From DASSHC01 sp035693105 (lineage in GTDB: Bacteria; Chloroflexota; Chloroflexia; Thermomicrobiales; Thermomicrobiaceae), in the NCBI GenBank assembly GCA_035693105.1, contig DASSHC010000476.1, forward strand, positions 1-6,068: a stretch of DNA of 6,068 nucleotides, given 5' to 3'. Below are positions 1 to 6,068 of the stretch, one piece after another. Numbering within the stretch: position 1 is the stretch's first letter; each line of letters opens with the position of its first letter. The position numbers and the translations under genes are program-made. Under the pieces are notes generated by a model that made no database searches, was not told where the DNA came from, and was given only the letters and a program-made list of their open reading frames with translations.

Positions 1-1189
1 CGACCACTCGCCCTGGCCCACCGAAGCGGACATCCCAGACTTCGCCGCTCCGCGGCACGCGCTGCTGAAAGCCGAGGCCGCGCAGGACTTCGGCGTAGGT
101 CCGCAGCACGCTGTAGGCCGGCTTGGGCGTGGCGTCGGCGCGCACCAGCCCGAAGCTGTTGGGCGTGTCGTTGGGGTCCTTGAACTGGAAGACGAAGATG
201 TGCTCCAGGTTCGGCAGGTTGAAGAGGAGCGGCAGGTGCCGAGCCAGCAGGCTCGCCTGCGCCGCCTCGGAACCGGCGCTGGCGCCGCCATCGGCGCCGC
301 TCGACCAGCCGACCTCGGTGATCCAGAGCCGCTTGCCCGAGCGCGTGACCATCCCCGCCAACAGCGGCCAGACGGCGGTGCGGAACCAGGGGTCGTCGAT
401 GTAGCCGTTGGGCACGTAGCCGTGGAGCGCGATCCCGTCGAGGTACTTGCCGCCGCCCAGGTCGAGCAGGGCCTTCAGGAAGTTGGCCCCGCGCTCGGTG
501 CCGGTCACGCCGCCATTGAGCACCGTGGCCGAGTGATCGATCGCTTTGATTACCCGAGCGGCTCGCTCCAGCAGGGTCAGATAGACCTGTGGATCACCAC
601 CGTCCTGGTTGTTCCAGAAGATCGGCGCGTCCGGCTCATTCCAGATCTCCCAGGCGTGGATGCGGTCGTGGTAGCGGCGGACGACCGCCTGGACATAGCC
701 CTCCCAGGCGTCGAGGTCGACCGGCGGGCCGAAGACCGGGCGCGGCCCGCTCTGCCCCGCCGCCCAGGCCACGCTGTAGCAGAGCAGCCCGAGCTGCTGG
801 ATGCCGAGCTGGCCGTAGGCGTCGACCAACTCGTCGTAGATGCGCCAGGTCCAATTGCCGGGGTTTGGCTCGACCCCTTCCCAGCGCAGCTCGACGCGCG
901 CCCAGCCGACCTGGCTGGCGGCCAGCAGGCGGGCGAAGGCCGGGAAATCCGGCTCCCAGGGGAAGGCGTTGCCGGCCACGCCGAAGAGCTCGGCTTTGGG
1001 CGTGCGCGGCACAGCCTCGATGGGCGTCGCGCCCGGCGTGCCAGCCCACGGCGGCACCCAGAGCCGCGCCGAGCCAGCCGCGCTCTCGCGCACGCCGCAG
1101 CCGGCCAGGGTCGTCGCCAGCAGCCCGGCCGCGCCCGCCAGGAACGCGCGGCGGGAGGCGCAAGCTGCCATCCATCGCACGGGTGCCAT
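1..1189 (-). CDS. Secreted lipoprotein with clan GH-A glycoside hydrolase domain (3' end outside window)
   Basis: Translating the minus strand from the ATG at 1189 gives 396 codons with no stop before the left edge, so the C-terminus is missing. Residues 1-31 form an export signal: a twin-arginine stretch SRRAFLAG (R13, R14), a hydrophobic run, and lipobox LAGC with C31 as the probable lipidated cysteine. The mature protein should sit outside the cell on a membrane. The rest reads as a TIM-barrel glycosidase of clan GH-A (GH5/GH39-like). EIWNEP (181-186) carries the likely acid/base E185, ALHGY (254-258) follows, and WITEVGWS (289-296) carries the likely nucleophile E292. The barrel seems to end near residue 370, after the PKPAYSVLRTYAEVL segment, and the remaining visible residues may begin a beta-rich C-terminal domain. 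Substrate cannot be told; a xylosidase or another plant or microbial polysaccharide hydrolase is plausible. Neither M1 nor M7 (1171) has a strong ribosome binding site, so the start is uncertain by a few codons. Confidence 0.87.
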   Translation of the reverse strand, partial: MAPVRWMAACASRRAFLAGAAGLLATTLAGCGVRESAAGSARLWVPPWAGTPGATPIEAVPRTPKAELFGVAGNAFPWEPDFPAFARLLAASQVGWARVELRWEGVEPNPGNWTWRIYDELVDAYGQLGIQQLGLLCYSVAWAAGQSGPRPVFGPPVDLDAWEGYVQAVVRRYHDRIHAWEIWNEPDAPIFWNNQDGGDPQVYLTLLERAARVIKAIDHSATVLNGGVTGTERGANFLKALLDLGGGKYLDGIALHGYVPNGYIDDPWFRTAVWPLLAGMVTRSGKRLWITEVGWSSGADGGASAGSEAAQASLLARHLPLLFNLPNLEHIFVFQFKDPNDTPNSFGLVRADATPKPAYSVLRTYAEVLRGLGFQQRVPRSGEVWDVRFGGPGRVV

Positions 1190-1293
1190 GGCTGGTGGTC
1201 GCCCCGATCTAGTCGAGAGGGGTAGACGCGGCCGGCGCGGCGAAAGACCACCCCCGCGCGTCCCGGCACTACCCAGGTCTGTTGCTCGACGCA

Positions 1294-1299
1294 AGTATA
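1294..1299 (-). promoter_or_regulatory. Possible -10 element for the glycosidase lipoprotein gene
   Basis: Read on the minus strand, this hexamer is TATACT, close to the sigma-70-type TATAAT. It lies about 105 bases upstream of the ATG at 1189, in the AT-richer part of the divergent intergenic region. No convincing -35 hexamer lies 16-18 bases further upstream, so this is a weak prediction. Confidence 0.3.
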
Positions 1300-1309
1300 G
1301 CCTGTCGCC

Positions 1310-1318
1310 TGCTAGACT
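1310..1318 (+). promoter_or_regulatory. Possible extended -10 promoter for the racemase-family gene
   Basis: The nonamer TGCTAGACT fits the extended -10 pattern TGn followed by a TATAAT-like hexamer (TAGACT). Transcription would begin near 1325, leaving a leader of about 30 bases before the ATG at 1356. No good -35 hexamer is seen at the usual spacing, which an extended -10 element can partly make up for. Prediction by pattern only. Confidence 0.3.
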
Positions 1319-1345
1319 GAGCGGCGGGTGCGGTTGAGTGACGGT

Positions 1346-1350
1346 GGAGG
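1346..1350 (+). promoter_or_regulatory. Ribosome binding site GGAGG that decides the racemase-family start
   Basis: A full GGAGG lies five bases before the ATG at 1356. The alternative in-frame GTG at 1338 would put this sequence inside the coding region and has no comparable purine-rich site before it. The ATG is therefore the preferred start. Confidence 0.7.
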
Positions 1351-1355
1351 CGGGC

Positions 1356-2357
1356 ATGGCCGGGCGGCGGGTGATCACGACCATCGACGCGCACGCGGGG
1401 GGCGAGCCGCTGCGGATCGTGACGGCGGGGCTGCCCCGGCTGCGCGGCACGACCATGCTCGAGCGGCGGCGCGAGATGCTGGAGCAGCACGATCAGGTGC
1501 GCCGCCTGCTGATGTGGGAGCCGCGTGGGCACGCCGACATGTACGGCGCCATCCTCACCCCGCCGGTCAGCCCCGAGGCCGACCACGGCGTGCTCTTCAT
1601 GCACAACGAGGGATATTCAACCATGTGCGGCCACGGCGTGATCGCCTTGACGACCGCGCTGCTGGAGACCGGCAGCCACCCTGCCAGGGAGCCGGAGACG
1701 GTCATCCGCTACGACACGCCGGCCGGGCTGGTCACGGCGCGGGCGCGGCTCGAAGGCGGGCGCGTGCGCGGGGTCGCGTTCACCAACGTCCCCTCGTTCG
1801 TCTACCAATTTGCGCTGGAGATCGAGAGCGACTACGGCCGCTTCCCGGTGGCGGTCGTCTTCGGCGGTGCTTTCTACGCGCTGGTCGACGGTGAAGTCGC
1901 CGGGCTGGCGGTCGAGCCGGGCTCGATTCGCGAGCTGATCGACTTCGGCATGGCGGTCAAGCAGGCGGTGGAGGCGGCGCTCGACGTCGTCCACCCGCTG
2001 GAGCCCGAGCTGCGCGGCATCTACGGCACGATCATTACGGGCCCGCCCAGCGCCGGGGCCGACGGGCGCAACGTCACCATCTTCGCCGATGGCGAGGTCG
2101 ACCGCTCGCCCTGCGGTACCGGCACCGCCGCCCGCGCCGCGTCTCTTCACGCCACCGGGCAGCTCGCCCTGAACCAGCCCTACGTCCACGAGAGCATCAG
2201 CGGCAGCCGCTTCAGCGCGCGGGTGCTCGGCGAGACGCGCGTCGGTCCATATGCCGCCATCACCCCCGAGATCGCCGGCCGCGGCTTCCTGACCGGCTTC
2301 CACACCTTCGTCGTCGAAGACGACGACCCCTTCCCCGATGGTTTCCTGCTGCGCTGA
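1356..2357 (+). CDS. Proline racemase-family enzyme (proline/hydroxyproline racemase-epimerase or 3-hydroxyproline dehydratase)
   Basis: The 333-residue protein has the normal length of the cytoplasmic proline racemase family. Its two-base active site is visible on both halves: C91 in GYSTMCGHG (H93 beside it) and C253 in DRSPCGTGT (D249 before it). These cysteines deprotonate and reprotonate the alpha carbon of proline or hydroxyproline from opposite faces. PRGHADMYG (57-65) is the form I associate with proline racemases and trans-3-hydroxyproline dehydratases; 4-hydroxyproline 2-epimerases usually have PRGSD there. HNEGYSTMCGH resembles the dehydratase branch, but characterised dehydratases such as human L3HYPDH have Thr at the second cysteine. 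The reaction thus stays open between racemisation/epimerisation and dehydration to a pyrroline carboxylate. An in-frame GTG at 1338 would add six residues, but GGAGG just before the ATG favours 1356. The gene is single, divergent from the glycosidase and convergent with the hyu operon. Confidence 0.92.
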   Translation: MAGRRVITTIDAHAGGEPLRIVTAGLPRLRGTTMLERRREMLEQHDQVRRLLMWEPRGHADMYGAILTPPVSPEADHGVLFMHNEGYSTMCGHGVIALTTALLETGSHPAREPETVIRYDTPAGLVTARARLEGGRVRGVAFTNVPSFVYQFALEIESDYGRFPVAVVFGGAFYALVDGEVAGLAVEPGSIRELIDFGMAVKQAVEAALDVVHPLEPELRGIYGTIITGPPSAGADGRNVTIFADGEVDRSPCGTGTAARAASLHATGQLALNQPYVHESISGSRFSARVLGETRVGPYAAITPEIAGRGFLTGFHTFVVEDDDPFPDGFLLR

Positions 2358-2657
2358 TCCGGCGGTCAAGTTGTCGAATGGAACCCGTGGGGATAGCTGA
2401 GGGTAGCGGGGCGGAATGGCCCCTCCCCCCTGTCATCCTGAGGCCGCAGCCGAAGGATCTCCTCTGCCTTGCAGCGCTGCTCGTGCTCCACGATTCGGAG
2501 AGATTCTTCGCTGCGGCTCAGAATGACAGGGGGAGGGCACAGGCTGACGAGGGATGGGGGTTCAGGCTGGCGGGGGTGAGACATGCGGACGAAGCATCGC
2601 GTCGACGTGCTACCAGAAGCGTGTCGCGGTTGGCAAGAGAGCGAAACGAGCAACCGG
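2358..2657. other. Convergent intergenic region without a gene
   Basis: This 300-base gap separates the 3' ends of the racemase-family gene and the methyltransferase gene. Its main content is the inverted repeat at 2421-2537. Open frames crossing the gap lack family features or ribosome binding sites and overlap the methyltransferase antisense. A minor six-base stem, CGGTTG at 2627-2632 with CAACCG at 2651-2656, lies just after the methyltransferase stop but has no following U run on that strand. I see nothing else in 2538-2626. Confidence 0.6.
2421..2537. repeat. Imperfect ~117 bp inverted repeat, REP/MITE-like, between convergent genes
   Basis: The left arm is 2421-2460 (starts CCCTCCCCCCTGTCATCCTG, ends GAAGGATCT). 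The right arm is 2501-2537; reverse-complemented it starts CCCTCCCCCTGTCATTCTG and ends GAAGAATCT. By eye, about 35 positions pair, with two mismatches and three single-base gaps. The 40-base centre (2461-2500) contains a perfect 10-base palindrome, GCAGCGCTGC, at 2471-2480. The arms resemble the dispersed TGTCATyCTGAG...GAAGrATCT repeats I recall from intergenic regions of Chloroflexota and some other environmental bacteria. No transposase is present, so if mobile it would be non-autonomous. As RNA it would fold into a long hairpin on either strand and could help end transcription of both converging genes, although it lacks a U tract. Confidence 0.85.
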
Positions 2658-3320
2658 CTATCGCTTTCGCGCGAGGATGTGGTGATAGCCGTCGCCGTCG
2701 GTCTCTTCTGCCACTCGAAAGCCTGCGGCCGTGAGCCATGACCACACGTGCGCGGTCGTAGGGTAGTAGTGGTAGGTGCCGTCCTTGACGTATTCGCCTG
2801 AGACGACCGGTAGGCCGGCCGCCACGGCGGACTGGTTGACCGCTTCGAGATCATCCTCCGGCATCTCGACGGTCACGTACAACGTCCCGCCCGGCCTGAG
2901 CGCGTGCTGGAAGTTCGCCAGCACCACGGGCCAGTCCTCCGGCCCGACGCACTCCAGCGCGTCCATGCAGATGATGCCGTCGAACGCCTGCTCGTCGTCC
3001 AGCTCCTGCATGCCCTGCTTTCTGGTCGGTACGGTCGGGAACTTGCTCCGTGCCCGCTCCAGCATCCCGGCCGACTGATCGATTCCCACGACCTGCCGCT
3101 CGCCCGTCAAGAGTAGCGGCCAGTATTTGCCGGTGCCACAGGCGGCGTCGAGGATGCGGGCATCGGCCGGGCAGAGTTCGAGGAAGCGCGCGACGATACG
3201 CTGGTGGGTCGGGTTGATGTAGCTGCCCCAGCGCTCGTCGTAGATCGGGGCGAAGAGCGAATTCATGCGCTCCTCAGTGATGCGCCGCCGCTCCGCCAGC
3301 CAGACCGCGCGATCCGTCAT
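2658..3320 (-). CDS. Class I SAM-dependent methyltransferase
   Basis: The 220-residue soluble protein has a Rossmann-type methyltransferase fold. Motif I is ILDAACGTGKYW (56-67), the glycine-rich SAM-binding loop. VVGIDQS (77-83) ends beta-2, with D81 the likely ligand of the SAM ribose hydroxyls. FDGIICMDALE (113-123) is the motif IV region and LRPGGTLYVTVE (141-152) the post-motif. About 45 residues precede the core, including FAPIYDERWGSYINP (23-37), which may form the substrate lid. After the post-motif come Tyr/His-rich GTYHYYPTTAHVWSWL (181-196) and a short basic end. The methyl acceptor cannot be predicted; small-molecule and protein acceptors are both possible. Its ATG overlaps the hyuB stop (ATGA, 3317-3320) and has no strong ribosome binding site of its own, so it is probably the coupled last gene of the hyu operon. 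Confidence 0.9.
   Translation of the reverse strand: MTDRAVWLAERRRITEERMNSLFAPIYDERWGSYINPTHQRIVARFLELCPADARILDAACGTGKYWPLLLTGERQVVGIDQSAGMLERARSKFPTVPTRKQGMQELDDEQAFDGIICMDALECVGPEDWPVVLANFQHALRPGGTLYVTVEMPEDDLEAVNQSAVAAGLPVVSGEYVKDGTYHYYPTTAHVWSWLTAAGFRVAEETDGDGYHHILARKR
3317..3320 (-). promoter_or_regulatory. ATGA stop-start overlap coupling hyuB-like and methyltransferase genes
   Basis: On the minus strand the bases read ATGA: the ATG (3320-3318) opens the methyltransferase gene and the TGA (3319-3317) closes the hyuB-like gene. The preceding GCGGGGCAACAGAA offers only a weak ribosome binding site, so re-initiation by ribosomes finishing hyuB is the likely way the methyltransferase is translated. 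Confidence 0.8.
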
Positions 3321-5038
3321 TTCTGTTGCCCCGCTGCCTTCCTAGCCGCCCGCGTGCGCTCCGTCCCTGGCCAGTCGATCTGCAGCGCGGCGTCGAGGAC
3401 GACGCCGTAGTCTTCCAGCGCACGCTCCGGCGAGACCAGCTCGTCGCGCACGTCGGCGCGCACGGCTTCGGGGTCGCGCTCCAGCGGGTCGAAGAAGCCG
3501 CCGCCGCCAGGCAGCCCCATCACGATGTCGACGCCGCCGTCGACGTAGATCGTCGCCTTGGGGTTCGGCTGCCGGCCGTCGCTCAAGCGGTACACGCCCT
3601 CGGCGCCGGGTTGGCCGCCCTGGTAGCCCTGGGCCGGGTACTGGGTGCGGTCGAAGAAGGGCGAGAGACGAACCTGCTTGCCCTCTTCCAGCCCGCGCAC
3701 CACCAGCCAGTGGCCCAGCCCGCCGCGATACGTGCCGGGGCCGCCCGAGTCGGTGCGAAATTCGCGTTTGACCAGCATCAGCGGCGCGCGCGCCTCGACG
3801 ATCTCGGCGGGTGTGCCCTGCACGCCGGAGGGGAAGGCGGTGCTGGAGAGGCCGTCCTTGTTTGGGCGCGCCCCCATGCCGCCGGAGTTGAACCAGAGCA
3901 TGGTGAAGGGGATGCCGTCGGCCTTAGTGCCGGTGAACTGCGTGTTCCAGAGGTTGTTGGCGCTCTCGGCGATCACCTGATCGGGGATGGCCTCGACCAG
4001 CGCGCCCATCACCACGCTCGGCAGCCACTGGCCGACGATGTGGCGCCCGGCGACGGGAGCCGGCGGCCGGCAGTTGAGGATGCTGCCCTCCGGCGCGGTG
4101 ATCGTCACCGGGCGGAAGCTCCCCTCGTTGTTCGGCACCTCGGGCGCTAACGCGCACTTGATGCCGAAGGTGGTGTAGGCCTCGGTGTAGTTCATCACCA
4201 CATTGATGCCGTAGTCGCTGACCGGCGAGGTGCCGCTGTAGTCGACCGTGAGACTGTCACCCGCGATGGTCACGCTGGCGTTGATCGTCACCGGGCGGTC
4301 GTAGCCGTCCATCGTCACGCGGTTGCGGTAGACGCCGTCCGGCAGGCGGGCGATCGCCTGGCGCAGCGCCCGCTCCGAGCGCGCGATGACCTCGTCGGCC
4401 AGCGGCTCGATCGACTCCATCTCGAACTCGTCCATGAACTGCAACAGCCGCTCGCCACCAACATCGTTGGCCGCCGCCATGGCGTAGAGGTCGCCTTCCA
4501 CCATCTCCGGCTCGCGCACGTTGGCCTGGATGATCTTGAACAGCTCCTCGTTGCGCTTGCCCTCAGCGAAGAGCTTGGTCAGCGGCAGGAAGATGCCCTC
4601 CTCATACAGCTCGCGGGCGTCGGCCGAGAAGGGGCGCCCGCCGATGTCGGCCAGGTGGCAGATGTTGCCGAAGAAGGCCACGATCTCGCCGTCGCGGAAG
4701 ACCGGGGTGACGATGGTGACGTCGTGCAGATGCCCCGAGGTCTTCCAGGGGTCGTTGGTGACCAGCACGTCGCCGGGCAGGAGCGTGTCCGGCGGGTAGG
4801 CGGCCAGGCAGTGCTGGATGCAGCGGGCCATCGAGTTGATGTGGCCCGGCGTGCCGGTCACCGCCTGGGCGATCATGTAGCCACGGGCGTCGAAGGCGCA
4901 AGCTGAGATGTCGCCCGCCTCGGCCACCGAGGGGCTGAAGGCGCTCCAGATGAGCGAGGTCGCCTGCTCGTTGACGATCGCGATCAGCCGGCTCCAGAAG
5001 ACCTCCAGCGTCAGCGGATCGATCTGCGTGCGCGCCAC
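3317..5038 (-). CDS. hyuB: Hydantoinase B/oxoprolinase family protein (HyuB-like subunit)
   Basis: The 573-residue protein has the usual HyuB length and matches the family end to end. Signatures include EAGDISACAFDARG (40-53), TGTPGHINSMA (61-71), LVTNDPWKTSGHLHD (92-106), GNICHLADIGGR (124-135), and near the C-terminus DSGGPGTYRGGLGHW and GGGFFDPLERDPEAV. HyuB normally pairs with HyuA in an ATP-dependent complex that opens N-methylhydantoin, hydantoin or 5-oxoproline; related pairs carboxylate acetone or acetophenone. H103, D106 and H128 have the same spacing as the manganese ligands I recall for acetone carboxylase alpha (His150, Asp153, His175), so a metal site is likely. Start is GTG at 5038, with GGAG seven bases upstream. 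It lies 28 bases after hyuA and overlaps the methyltransferase by four bases. Family is secure; substrate is not. Confidence 0.95.
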   Translation of the reverse strand: MARTQIDPLTLEVFWSRLIAIVNEQATSLIWSAFSPSVAEAGDISACAFDARGYMIAQAVTGTPGHINSMARCIQHCLAAYPPDTLLPGDVLVTNDPWKTSGHLHDVTIVTPVFRDGEIVAFFGNICHLADIGGRPFSADARELYEEGIFLPLTKLFAEGKRNEELFKIIQANVREPEMVEGDLYAMAAANDVGGERLLQFMDEFEMESIEPLADEVIARSERALRQAIARLPDGVYRNRVTMDGYDRPVTINASVTIAGDSLTVDYSGTSPVSDYGINVVMNYTEAYTTFGIKCALAPEVPNNEGSFRPVTITAPEGSILNCRPPAPVAGRHIVGQWLPSVVMGALVEAIPDQVIAESANNLWNTQFTGTKADGIPFTMLWFNSGGMGARPNKDGLSSTAFPSGVQGTPAEIVEARAPLMLVKREFRTDSGGPGTYRGGLGHWLVVRGLEEGKQVRLSPFFDRTQYPAQGYQGGQPGAEGVYRLSDGRQPNPKATIYVDGGVDIVMGLPGGGGFFDPLERDPEAVRADVRDELVSPERALEDYGVVLDAALQIDWPGTERTRAARKAAGQQK

Positions 5039-5045
5039 GTCAACG

Positions 5046-5049
5046 CTCC
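5046..5049 (-). promoter_or_regulatory. Ribosome binding site GGAG for the hyuB-like gene
   Basis: On the minus strand GGAG lies seven bases before the GTG at 5038, inside the 28-base gap after the hyuA stop. It supports the GTG start. The nearby ATG (5051-5049) reads only ATG GAG CGT TGA and is not a useful start. Confidence 0.65.
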
Positions 5050-5066
5050 ATCTCTCAACAGCGCCA

Positions 5067-6068
5067 CTACGTCAGCCGGACTTCGAGGTTGCGATAGGGA
5101 TCAACCGTCACGGTGCCTTTGGGGCCGACGACCACAGTCGACTCGCGCTCCTCGATGATCGCTGGTCCCGAAAGTGTGTCGCCGGGGCGCAGGCGGTAGC
5201 GGTCGTAGACCGGTGTGTCGTGGAAGCCGCCCAGCTCGGGGAAATAGACGGGGCGCGCGCCCTTGCGCGGCTCGCCCGCCTCCGCGGTGACCTGCTGCCC
5301 CAGGCGCAGCTCGGGCCGCGGGCCGGCCAGGCGCACGCGCCAGCTCAACGCTTCGATCGACACCTCGGGCCGGGCGCGGCGGTAGAGCTCCTGGTAGGCG
5401 CGGTTGAAGGCGTCGAAGACCTCCGGTGCTCGTGCCGCGCTCAGCGCGCCGCCCGGCAGCGGCACGCTGATCTCGTGCGCCTGGCCGAGCAGGCGCATAT
5501 CGGACGTGCGCGTGACGCGCACCTCGCCCGGCGCCACGCCGGAGGTCGCCAGCAGCGCGCGGCCCTCGGCCTCCATCTCGTCGTAGAGCTGGTCGATCCT
5601 CGGCCAGTTGGCGTGGTCGAGTACGGCGTAGGCCGAGCGCACGTAGTCGAAGGCCAGCGGCGCGGCCAGGAAGCCGACGGTCGAGCCGACCCCGGCCGCG
5701 AAGGGGCAGAGGATCTCGCGCGCGTCCAGGATCTCGGCCACGCGATAGGCGTGAACGGGACCGGCGCCGCCGAAGGCGAAGAGGGGGAAGGCGCGCGGGT
5801 CCTTGCCGTGCTCGACGGCGTGGATGCGCGCCGCGCTGGCCATGTTCTCGTTGACGAGCTGGTGGATGGCCCAGGCCGCCTCGACCACGCCGAGCGCCAG
5901 CGGCTCGGCGATGTGGCGCGCGATCGCCTGCTCGGCCAGCTCGCGGCTGATCGGCATGCGCCCGCCGAGGAAGAAGGCGGGGTCGAGAAAGCCGAGCACC
6001 AGGTCGGCGTCGGTCACGGTTGGCAGCTCGCCGCCGAGGCCGTAGCAGGCCGGGCCGGGCCGCGAGCC
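5067..6068 (-). CDS. hyuA: Hydantoinase A/oxoprolinase family protein (HyuA-like subunit), C-terminal half; 5' end outside window
   Basis: The frame stays open to the right edge, giving 333 visible residues, about half of the usual ~680-700. A GTG at 6017 could be mistaken for a start, but the residues before it already belong to the family: GPACYG (5-10) and PTVTDADLVLG (16-26) are core HyuA motifs. Further along are FGGAGPVHAYRVAEIL (99-114) in the ASKHA-like nucleotide-binding fold, CPFAAGVGSTVGFLAAPL (121-138), SDMRLLGQAHE (189-199), and a C-terminal beta domain with RPVYF, GGFHDTPVYDRYRLRPGDTL and SGPAIIEERESTVVVGP. HyuA is the ATP-binding partner of HyuB in cytoplasmic hydantoinase, oxoprolinase and ketone carboxylase complexes. 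It ends with TAG at 5069-5067, 28 bases before hyuB, so the two are almost certainly co-transcribed. The missing N-terminal half prevents a substrate assignment. Confidence 0.94.
   Translation of the reverse strand, partial: GSRPGPACYGLGGELPTVTDADLVLGFLDPAFFLGGRMPISRELAEQAIARHIAEPLALGVVEAAWAIHQLVNENMASAARIHAVEHGKDPRAFPLFAFGGAGPVHAYRVAEILDAREILCPFAAGVGSTVGFLAAPLAFDYVRSAYAVLDHANWPRIDQLYDEMEAEGRALLATSGVAPGEVRVTRTSDMRLLGQAHEISVPLPGGALSAARAPEVFDAFNRAYQELYRRARPEVSIEALSWRVRLAGPRPELRLGQQVTAEAGEPRKGARPVYFPELGGFHDTPVYDRYRLRPGDTLSGPAIIEERESTVVVGPKGTVTVDPYRNLEVRLT

Noticed and set aside
200..1225. Long plus-strand open frame opposite the glycosidase gene
   Set aside because: It is a GC-rich antisense shadow: its translation is Arg/Ala/Pro-rich without family motifs, while the minus strand in another frame gives WNEP, WITEVGWS and a signal peptide.
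577..1269. Minus-strand open frame of 230 codons overlapping the glycosidase
   Set aside because: It is out of frame with the glycosidase and gives a low-complexity Arg/Ser/Ala-rich product; it exists only because high GC removes stops.
1617..2369. Minus-strand open frame of 250 codons opposite the racemase-family gene
   Set aside because: It is antisense to a gene with intact catalytic motifs, and its translation is rich in Asp/Arg/Ala with no recognisable domain.
2627..2656. Small hairpin after the methyltransferase stop as an intrinsic terminator
   Set aside because: The stem is only six bases with an 18-base loop, and no U run follows on the minus strand.
2366..2854. Minus-strand open frame spanning the inverted repeat and the methyltransferase end
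   Set aside because: It runs out of frame through the end of the methyltransferase gene and reads through the palindrome; the product has no recognisable domain, so it is chance.
3326..4150. Plus-strand open frame of 274 codons inside the hyuB-like gene
   Set aside because: It is antisense to a full-length, well-conserved HyuB and shows a shadow composition (Ala/Arg/Val/His-rich) without motifs.
6015..6017. GTG as the start of the hyuA-like gene
   Set aside because: The frame stays open upstream to the window edge and those 17 residues contain the conserved GPACYG motif, so the GTG is an internal valine codon.

Overview
The window is GC-rich, tightly packed bacterial DNA, and third codon positions are strongly G/C in every gene. 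It holds five genes, two of them cut by the window edges, plus one conspicuous dispersed-type palindromic repeat. Protein style, codon use and the repeat (arms starting TGTCATCCTGAG and ending GAAGGATCT) recall the Chloroflexota, perhaps a Thermomicrobia-like lineage. That assignment rests on memory of such genomes and is tentative.

Layout, left to right. (1) Positions 1-1189, minus strand: a secreted lipoprotein with a clan GH-A glycoside hydrolase domain, its 3' end beyond the left edge. (2) Positions 1190-1355: a short divergent promoter region. (3) Positions 1356-2357, plus strand: a proline racemase-family enzyme with both catalytic cysteines. (4) Positions 2358-2657: a convergent intergenic region with a ~117 bp imperfect inverted repeat and no gene. 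(5) Positions 2658-6068, minus strand: an apparent operon read right to left. It runs hyuA-like (N-terminal part beyond the right edge), hyuB-like, then a class I SAM-dependent methyltransferase whose start codon overlaps the hyuB stop as ATGA.

HyuA and HyuB proteins normally work as one complex that uses ATP to open cyclic amides (hydantoins, 5-oxoproline) or, in related enzymes, to carboxylate ketones. The racemase-family enzyme acts on proline or hydroxyproline. The region therefore looks like catabolism of cyclic or imino amino-acid compounds, with an unrelated polysaccharide-acting lipoprotein alongside. The racemase gene converges on the hyu operon rather than belonging to it, so a shared pathway is only a suggestion.

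I see no tRNA, rRNA, CRISPR array, transposase or clear defence system. The points most worth a second look are the mixed active-site signature of the racemase-family protein, the coupled methyltransferase, the metal-site pattern in HyuB, and the palindromic repeat.
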